A stretch of DNA of 17,610 bases from Dehalococcoidia bacterium (GTDB taxonomy: Bacteria > Chloroflexota > Dehalococcoidia > SZUA-161 > SpSt-899). Position numbers and translations under genes: made by a program. This document shows, one piece after another, positions 13,094-17,610 of the stretch. The number at the start of each line of letters is the position of its first letter. Positions within the stretch are counted from its first letter, which is position 1. Under the pieces are notes generated by a model that saw only the letters and a list, made by a program, of their open reading frames with translations, did not search any database and had not been told where the DNA came from. The DNA is taken from NCBI GenBank assembly GCA_023271515.1, contig JALPXQ010000020.1, positions 1 to 17,610 on the forward strand. The letters run 5' to 3'.

Positions 13094-14681
13094 ATACCCC
13101 GGAGGGGTATACAAATCGAGGGAGGATCTATACAAGGAGCTTCAAGAGCGACGCGAACGGATAATGCAACTGGGCGACCCGAAAGTACTCGATAGACGGC
13201 GCCAGGCAGGGCAGCTCAACGCTCGGGAAAGGCTGGAATATCTCTTCGATGGCGGAGATTACACCGAGATCGGGATGCATATCAGAAACAGAACAGTCCA
13301 TTTCGGGATGGATGAGGCATGGATTCCGGCTGAGGGGGTCGTTACCGCTTATGGGAAGGTGAACGGGCGGTGGGTAGTGTCCTTCTCGGAGGATTTTTCC
13401 GCCATGGCCGGGTCCTTCGGAGAATACCATGGCAAGAAGGAGACGTATGCTATTCAATTCGCCATGGAAAGGGGATGGCCTGTTATCGGCATTAACGATT
13501 CTGGAGGAGCCAGACTGCAGGAGGGGATGGACACTCTAGAGGCTTATGGCTGGCTTTTCAGGATGCAGGACCTGGCCTCCGGTGTGATTCCTCAAATAGC
13601 TCTGCTGCTGGGTCCCTGTCTGGGAGGACAGGCATATCACCCCATAATGCAGGACTTCCTCATTCAAACCCGTGAGACAGGTTTCATGGGCATCGCCGGG
13701 CCGGCTTTCGTCAAGACTCAAATAGGCGAGGATATCAGCCTTCAGCAGCTCAGCGGCTGGCAGGCGCATGCGGTTAAGTCCGGCCAGACTCACATAGTAG
13801 CTGAAGACGACAAGGATGCCATAGATAAGGCCAAGGAGCTCCTGGCTTTCTTCCCGGCAAACAACCGGGAGAAGCCTCCGCAGATCAAGACTGACGACCC
13901 CCCCGAGCGCATTGTGGAGGAGCTGAACGACATGGTGCCGGCAGAGCCCTTCAAATCCTTCGATATGAAAAAGGTGATCAAAGCGCTGGTAGATGATGGC
14001 CATTTCGTGGAAACACTGGGACTTTATGCCAAGAATCTGATCACCGGGTTTGCCCGCTTTAACGGCCGTCCCGTGGGCATAGTGGCCAATCAGCCGATGT
14101 GGGCTGCGGGGATACTGGATATCGATTCTTCGGACAAAGGAGCCCGATTTATCAGATTCTGTGACCTCTTCAATATTCCCCTGGTGACCCTTGTGGATTG
14201 CCCCGGTTTCGTGATCGGCTCTCAGTCAGATTGGGCCGGCATCTTGCGCCACGGCGCCAAGATGCTCTTCGCCTGGAGCGATGCTACCGTTCCGCTGATC
14301 TCTATTATTCTCCGGAAATCCTACGCCGGGGCCCATTACGGCATGCTGGATAAGAGCATTGGCGCCGACTTCGTCTTCGCCTGGCCCACGGCACGTGTCA
14401 CTATCGTAGGGGCTGATACCGCGGCCAGTGTCATCTTCGCCCGGGAAATCAGGGAGGCCGAAAACCCTGAAGAGACGAAGGCAAGAAGGATTCGAGAGTA
14501 CAGCGAGATTTACGAAAACCCCTACGTGGGAGCAGAACGAGGGTATATCGACGATATAATCATGCCCCACGATACCCGGAAATATATCAATCGGGCTCTG
14601 GATCTGCTGGTGAATAAGTTCGTCACGCCGGGAACCTGCCCCTGGAAGGTCTGGAGGAAATACTCCAACATCAATCTTTGA
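13077..14681 (+). CDS. Acyl-CoA carboxylase/decarboxylase carboxyltransferase subunit
   Basis: The 534 residues belong to the biotin-dependent carboxyltransferase (MmdA/PccB) family, which moves CO2 between biotin and an acyl-CoA. Two crotonase-like halves are visible: LNARERLEYLFDGG (47-60), SGGARLQEG (142-150) and GGQAYHPIMQDF in the first, and DIDSSDKGARFIRFCD, VDCPGFVIGSQSDW (373-386) and RHGAKMLFAWSDATVP in the second. Several normally fixed positions differ. The usual LGGA..H loop reads LSGWQAH (225-231), and the usual YGGAYxVMSSK reads YAGAHYGMLDK (416-426). The clade and substrate are therefore uncertain: methylmalonyl-, propionyl-, acetyl- or another acyl-CoA. No biotin carboxylase or biotin-carrier gene is nearby. 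The start has AGGAGG about nine bases upstream, inside tyrS. Confidence 0.88.
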   Translation: MSDWHEYPGGVYKSREDLYKELQERRERIMQLGDPKVLDRRRQAGQLNARERLEYLFDGGDYTEIGMHIRNRTVHFGMDEAWIPAEGVVTAYGKVNGRWVVSFSEDFSAMAGSFGEYHGKKETYAIQFAMERGWPVIGINDSGGARLQEGMDTLEAYGWLFRMQDLASGVIPQIALLLGPCLGGQAYHPIMQDFLIQTRETGFMGIAGPAFVKTQIGEDISLQQLSGWQAHAVKSGQTHIVAEDDKDAIDKAKELLAFFPANNREKPPQIKTDDPPERIVEELNDMVPAEPFKSFDMKKVIKALVDDGHFVETLGLYAKNLITGFARFNGRPVGIVANQPMWAAGILDIDSSDKGARFIRFCDLFNIPLVTLVDCPGFVIGSQSDWAGILRHGAKMLFAWSDATVPLISIILRKSYAGAHYGMLDKSIGADFVFAWPTARVTIVGADTAASVIFAREIREAENPEETKARRIREYSEIYENPYVGAERGYIDDIIMPHDTRKYINRALDLLVNKFVTPGTCPWKVWRKYSNINL

Positions 14682-14682
14682 G

Positions 14683-15672
14683 GTGCAGCCATTTCCACAT
14701 GCCCCCATGAGCTATAGCCTTACCCGGGAGACTTTTGTCAGCCTTGCCCCAGCATGGAGCAAGTTATGTCTCCGCACCACGGCAGACTCCCTCTTCGTTA
14801 CACCTCGCTGGCTTGACATCTGGTGGCGTGAGTTCGGCAAAGGAAGAGAGTGGTATCTGTGCGCAGTGAGGGATGGCGATGCCGTTATCGGCGTTGCCCC
14901 TCTCTTACTGAAAGGGAACAGGGCTTCCTTCATGGGGAGCCCTGATGTTTGTGATTATCTGGATTTCGTGGTTGCCCCGGAAAGAGAGGCGGATTTCTTC
15001 AACACGCTGCTCACCAGTCTGGCCGAGTCGGGGGTCGTCTCCCTGGACTTACTATCGCTCAGGCCGGATTCCACGGTGCTTACCAGCTTAGCAAGAATCG
15101 CCCGGGAGAGGGGGCTGGCGGTTTCTTGCGAGCCCCTGGGTGTTTCGCTGGAACTTGATCTGCCCGCCACCTGGGAAGAATATCTTGAGATGCTAAGCCC
15201 AAAGCAACGCCACGAGGTGAGACGCAAGTTGAGAAGGTTGAGGGAAGCTGGGGAGATAGAGTACTCCATTGAAGGTGATCCCCGGGAATCCATGGAGTTC
15301 TTTCTGCGACTCTTTCGAGCAAACAGGGAAGACAAAGCAGCATTCATGACCGCTGAGATGGAATCGTTTTTCAGGTCGTTAGCAGAGGCTATGGCTGACA
15401 TTGTCAGATTGGGAATCCTTAAGATCGATGCCATGCCCGTCGCCGCGGTCATGTGCCTGGATTATCGCGGTACTATCTATCTCTACAATAGCGGCTACGA
15501 TCCCCGTTATGCCTCCTTGAGCGTGGGAGTGCTTTCTAAAGTTTTCTGTATCCAGAACAGTATCCAGAGGGGCAGAAAGAGGTTCGATTTCCTGAGGGGC
15601 GCTGAAGGTTACAAGTATCGCCTGGGAGGCAAGGAAATTCCGCTCTACGATTGCCGGATAACCTTGTGCTAA
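14683..15672 (+). CDS. CelD/FemAB-like GNAT acyltransferase
   Basis: The 329 residues resemble the BioF2/CelD group (GNAT_acetyltransf_6), a GNAT-fold family tied to polysaccharide and envelope modification and related to FemAB aminoacyl transferases. Family marks are FVTPRWLDIWWREFG (38-52), VAPLLL (71-76), then SPKQRHEVRRKLRRL (172-186) and the C-terminal LYNSGYDPRYASLSVGVL, followed by FDFLRGAEGYKYRLGG. The start is unsure. A GTG at 14683 lies one base after the upstream stop and would rely on coupling. The ATG at 14707 gives a 321-residue form that starts MSYSLTRETF, but also lacks a good ribosome binding site. The neighbouring glycosyltransferase supports a role in envelope or glycan modification; the substrate is unknown. 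Confidence 0.8.
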   Translation: MQPFPHAPMSYSLTRETFVSLAPAWSKLCLRTTADSLFVTPRWLDIWWREFGKGREWYLCAVRDGDAVIGVAPLLLKGNRASFMGSPDVCDYLDFVVAPEREADFFNTLLTSLAESGVVSLDLLSLRPDSTVLTSLARIARERGLAVSCEPLGVSLELDLPATWEEYLEMLSPKQRHEVRRKLRRLREAGEIEYSIEGDPRESMEFFLRLFRANREDKAAFMTAEMESFFRSLAEAMADIVRLGILKIDAMPVAAVMCLDYRGTIYLYNSGYDPRYASLSVGVLSKVFCIQNSIQRGRKRFDFLRGAEGYKYRLGGKEIPLYDCRITLC

Positions 15673-15674
15673 GC

Positions 15675-16934
15675 ATGAAACAGCTCAAAATAGCGATGCT
15701 CAGTGTTCACAGTTGCCCCCTGGGCAGGCTGGGGGAGAAGGACACTGGCGGCATGAGTGTTTACGTCCGGGAACTGGCTCGCGAGCTAGGCAGGCGCGGG
15801 CACGTGGTAGACGTCTACACCCGGGTGCACGACCCCAGCGACGACCTCGTTGTTGAGCTGGGTCACAAAGCCCGTCTTATTCACCTCAATGCCGGGGAAG
15901 AGCGCGATATTGATAAGCTGGAGCTCTATCCTCATCTGGATGAGTTTGCCTGCAATCTGGAGAACGTCAGGAAGCGCAGCGGTATGCGGTATGATCTGAT
16001 ACACAGCCACTACTGGCTGTCTGGCTGGGTGGGTAAGCGGGTGCAAGAATGGTGGGGCATCCCACATATCATCATGTTCCATACCCTGGGCGCGGTCAAA
16101 AACGCGGTTGGCATCGGTGAGGGTGAGGCCAAGCTTCGCATTGAAATCGAAAAGGTGCTGACCAATAAGTGCCACCGCATTATTGCTGCCACTGCAAAAG
16201 AAAGGGATGACCTCGTTCATTATTACGGTGCTTCCCCTGATACCATCACCATCATCCCATGTGGGGTGAACCTGGAATTGTTCCAACCCATGGATCGGCC
16301 TCTCGCCCGACAACGATTGAACCTGGATGAGGAGAAGATTGTCCTGTTCGTCGGCCGGATCGATCCGTTGAAAGGGATCGAGAACCTGCTGGTGACTGTA
16401 AGCAATCTGAGCAGGACACACCATCTGAAACTAATAGTGGCCGGTGGGGGCGACAAAACCCAATCTGAGGTGGCGAGATTAAAAGGCTTGTCCAGACAGT
16501 TGCAGATTGATGATCAAGTCGCCTTTCTCGGCTCGATGAGTCAGGAAGACCTACCTCAATTGTATAACGCTGCCGATGTCTGCGTGGTCCCATCTTACTA
16601 CGAGAGCTTCGGGCTGGTGGCTTTGGAATCTCTGGCCTGCGGAACACCGGTGGTAGCTACCCGGGTAGGTGGAGTTGAGAGCCTGATACGACAGGGCGAG
16701 ACAGGCTATATAGTTGCCGGCAACGCCCCCCAAACCCTGGCAGATACGATAGCCACGCTGTTTTCAGGTCAAAGCAACGGCATAAGGTCTGCCAGCTACA
16801 TTCGAGGATCGGTAGCCGGATTCAACTGGTCTAATATAGCCGCTGCGATGCTCGATCAGTATCAACAGACGCTCCGACCAATGCGCCGAGCAGAAGCAAG
16901 CTCGTGTACGTCACATCCGACTGCATCCCGTTGA
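15675..16934 (+). CDS. GT4-family glycosyltransferase (MshA/sucrose-phosphate-synthase-like)
   Basis: This is a retaining GT-B glycosyltransferase using a nucleotide sugar. The start at 15675 is two bases after the preceding stop and gives MKQLKIAMLSVHSCPLG. DTGGMSVYVRELARELG (23-39) and HSHYWLSGWVG (110-120) form the acceptor side, as in MshA and related enzymes. VGRIDPLKGIENLL (226-239) holds the phosphate-binding Arg and Lys. ESFGLVALESLACGTPVVAT (310-329) holds the EX7E pair Glu310/Glu318. The normal family end comes near residue 400 (WSNIAAAMLDQYQQTL). The last 19 residues are Arg/Ser-rich and are encoded by DNA that, on the other strand, codes for a restriction-helicase fragment. The true C-terminus was therefore probably replaced by a rearrangement near 16870-16890. 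The glycan or solute made is unknown. Confidence 0.9.
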   Translation: MKQLKIAMLSVHSCPLGRLGEKDTGGMSVYVRELARELGRRGHVVDVYTRVHDPSDDLVVELGHKARLIHLNAGEERDIDKLELYPHLDEFACNLENVRKRSGMRYDLIHSHYWLSGWVGKRVQEWWGIPHIIMFHTLGAVKNAVGIGEGEAKLRIEIEKVLTNKCHRIIAATAKERDDLVHYYGASPDTITIIPCGVNLELFQPMDRPLARQRLNLDEEKIVLFVGRIDPLKGIENLLVTVSNLSRTHHLKLIVAGGGDKTQSEVARLKGLSRQLQIDDQVAFLGSMSQEDLPQLYNAADVCVVPSYYESFGLVALESLACGTPVVATRVGGVESLIRQGETGYIVAGNAPQTLADTIATLFSGQSNGIRSASYIRGSVAGFNWSNIAAAMLDQYQQTLRPMRRAEASSCTSHPTASR

Positions 16935-17229
16935 TGTCCTCGCACCACTGGCGTATCCGCTGGACTTTCAACGGTACGTCTAAGTCTTCTTGCCCCTTGG
17001 TCTCCACCACCACAATTCGCCCATCCGTCAGCTTCACCAGGAAGTCGGGATAATAGGGGGCGGGTCTGAGGCGCAGGTCCTTCATGATGGTTTGTGCAAA
17101 GTAGCCGATCACGCTGCGGTAATCGGCGACACCGGCTGTGTCGAGGATCGTGATATGGGTGACCTCATCAATCTGCTGCTCTAGCGACGCCAATGCATCT
17201 GTTCTCCCTGGTAAGTCCTGACGATATGG
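16831..17229 (-). pseudogene. C-terminal fragment of a type III-like restriction helicase/nuclease
   Basis: The frame reads ASLEQQIDEVTHITILDTAG, then YYPDFLVKLTDG, VVVETKGQEDLDV, and K..RIRQWCEDIN. This is the PD-(D/E)xK nuclease core found at the C-terminus of type III Res subunits and related DEAD/DEAH helicases: Pro-Asp, then Glu-Thr-Lys in VETKG, then the Trp-Cys of the last helix. A TGA at 17230-17232 closes the frame upstream, and the helicase domains (hundreds of residues) are absent. The far end overlaps the last 104 bases of the glycosyltransferase gene and loses family likeness after about SDVTYTSLL. It is a remnant, cut at both ends. Confidence 0.7.
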
Positions 17230-17432
17230 TCAGGAGACGTTCTTTCATCTCGCTGAAAATGGCGTAATAGGGATAGCGACGGAAGAAAGGAATAACAACC
17301 ATAACGAAAAGGTACAAATGCATAGTGCCGCGACTGCATTTCCTCTGTGTAGAGCAAAAGAAGTTTCTGTAGTTCGACCTTTCGCAAGCTCTTGCCCGCA
17401 AATTCGAGAAAGATAGTCCTCCGCAGAAAGTG
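17181..17432 (-). pseudogene. Remnant resembling a DUF488-associated N-terminal domain
   Basis: The open frame between stops at 17433-17435 and 17181-17183 reads FLEFAGKSLRKVELQKLLLL, YTEEMQSRHYAFVP and FRYGCYSF. This recalls a domain I associate with DUF488-type proteins (pattern LQKLLFL...YxFVPYxYGCYSF). No ATG starts it; a TTG at 17387 would cut into the domain. After YGCYSFLPS the likeness stops, and a neighbouring frame (YYAIFSEMKERLLTISSG) looks more protein-like, suggesting a frameshift. The family assignment is from memory of sequence patterns and is tentative. It adjoins the restriction-helicase remnant on the same strand. Confidence 0.45.
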
Positions 17433-17439
17433 TTATAAT
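17431..17439 (+). promoter_or_regulatory. Extended -10 promoter of the last gene
   Basis: TGT followed by TATAAT (17434-17439) is an extended -10. No convincing -35 is seen at the usual distance. Transcription would start near 17446, only about 13 bases before the ATG, with GGTGAGG between them. Confidence 0.45.
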
Positions 17440-17458
17440 GGGCATGGGGTGAGGTATC

Positions 17459-17610
17459 ATGGTAGAAAAAACCGTAACGGTTCAGAACAAAGACACACTG
17501 ATGGAAGTTTTAAGGCATAAGAAGGATCCAGAGCTCAAACGGAAGCTTTCATTTGCCCTGGTGGCAGCAGGGATGGAAGTTAAAGAGGCAGCAAGTCACT
17601 TCGGGACATG
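17459..17610 (+). CDS. Partial HTH protein, possibly an IS transposase start
   Basis: The frame starts MVEKTVTVQNKDTLMEVLRH and is open to the right edge (50 codons). FALVAAGMEVKEAASHFGT looks like a helix-turn-helix of the kind at the N-terminus of IS630-like transposases and some regulators, with AxxxGMxVKEAAxHFG as the recognition motif. GGTGAGG lies four bases before the ATG. Only the N-terminus is in view, so transposase is a guess supported by the decayed neighbourhood. Confidence 0.6.
   Translation, partial: MVEKTVTVQNKDTLMEVLRHKKDPELKRKLSFALVAAGMEVKEAASHFGT

Overview
The window reads as bacterial chromosome of about 54% GC, most likely Chloroflexota, class Dehalococcoidia. This rests on protein style, the tight housekeeping gene cluster and the many short palindromic repeats between genes; no marker gene proves it.

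Layout. Bases 1-500 hold the tail of an upstream gene, a strong terminator and a stretch of doubtful coding. Bases 500-2531 carry mgtE (Mg2+ channel) and yajC (Sec accessory), each behind its own promoter and a repeat-bearing leader. Bases 2545-3080 carry a minus-strand pair: a small membrane protein, translationally coupled to a UPF0145 protein. A 12-bp inverted repeat with two divergent promoters lies at 3107-3232. Rightward it drives a short region with a perfect ribosome binding site, a 14-codon ORF and a train of hairpins. Bases 3526-4741 are a decay zone: a broken nitronate monooxygenase gene, a truncated MoaD/ThiS-like gene and a four-copy 15-bp tandem repeat. polA (4742-7456) follows.

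Bases 7636-16934 form one tightly packed plus-strand operon: greA, lysS, serS, ribF, tyrS, an acyl-CoA carboxylase carboxyltransferase, a CelD/FemAB-like GNAT protein and a GT4 glycosyltransferase. Gaps are at most 11 nt and tyrS overlaps the next gene. The products serve transcription fidelity, tRNA charging (Lys, Ser, Tyr), FMN/FAD synthesis, acyl-CoA metabolism and envelope or solute glycosylation. Bases 16831-17432 hold minus-strand remnants of a restriction-helicase nuclease domain and a DUF488-associated-type domain, apparently a dead defence locus. A partial HTH/transposase-like gene runs off the right edge.

The most interesting signal is a repeated leader element in front of mgtE, the nitronate monooxygenase pseudogene and greA. 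Each copy lies between a promoter and its gene, in the gene's orientation. Each has a GGGGG-AGAAT-CCCCC hairpin followed, after two bases, by ATGnnCTTG. That ATG opens a short upstream ORF of form M-x-L. Before mgtE and the pseudogene the uORF stops at or within two bases of the gene start. Before greA it runs through an intrinsic terminator. This could be a cis-regulatory leader-peptide system or only a mobile palindrome; the sequence alone cannot decide.
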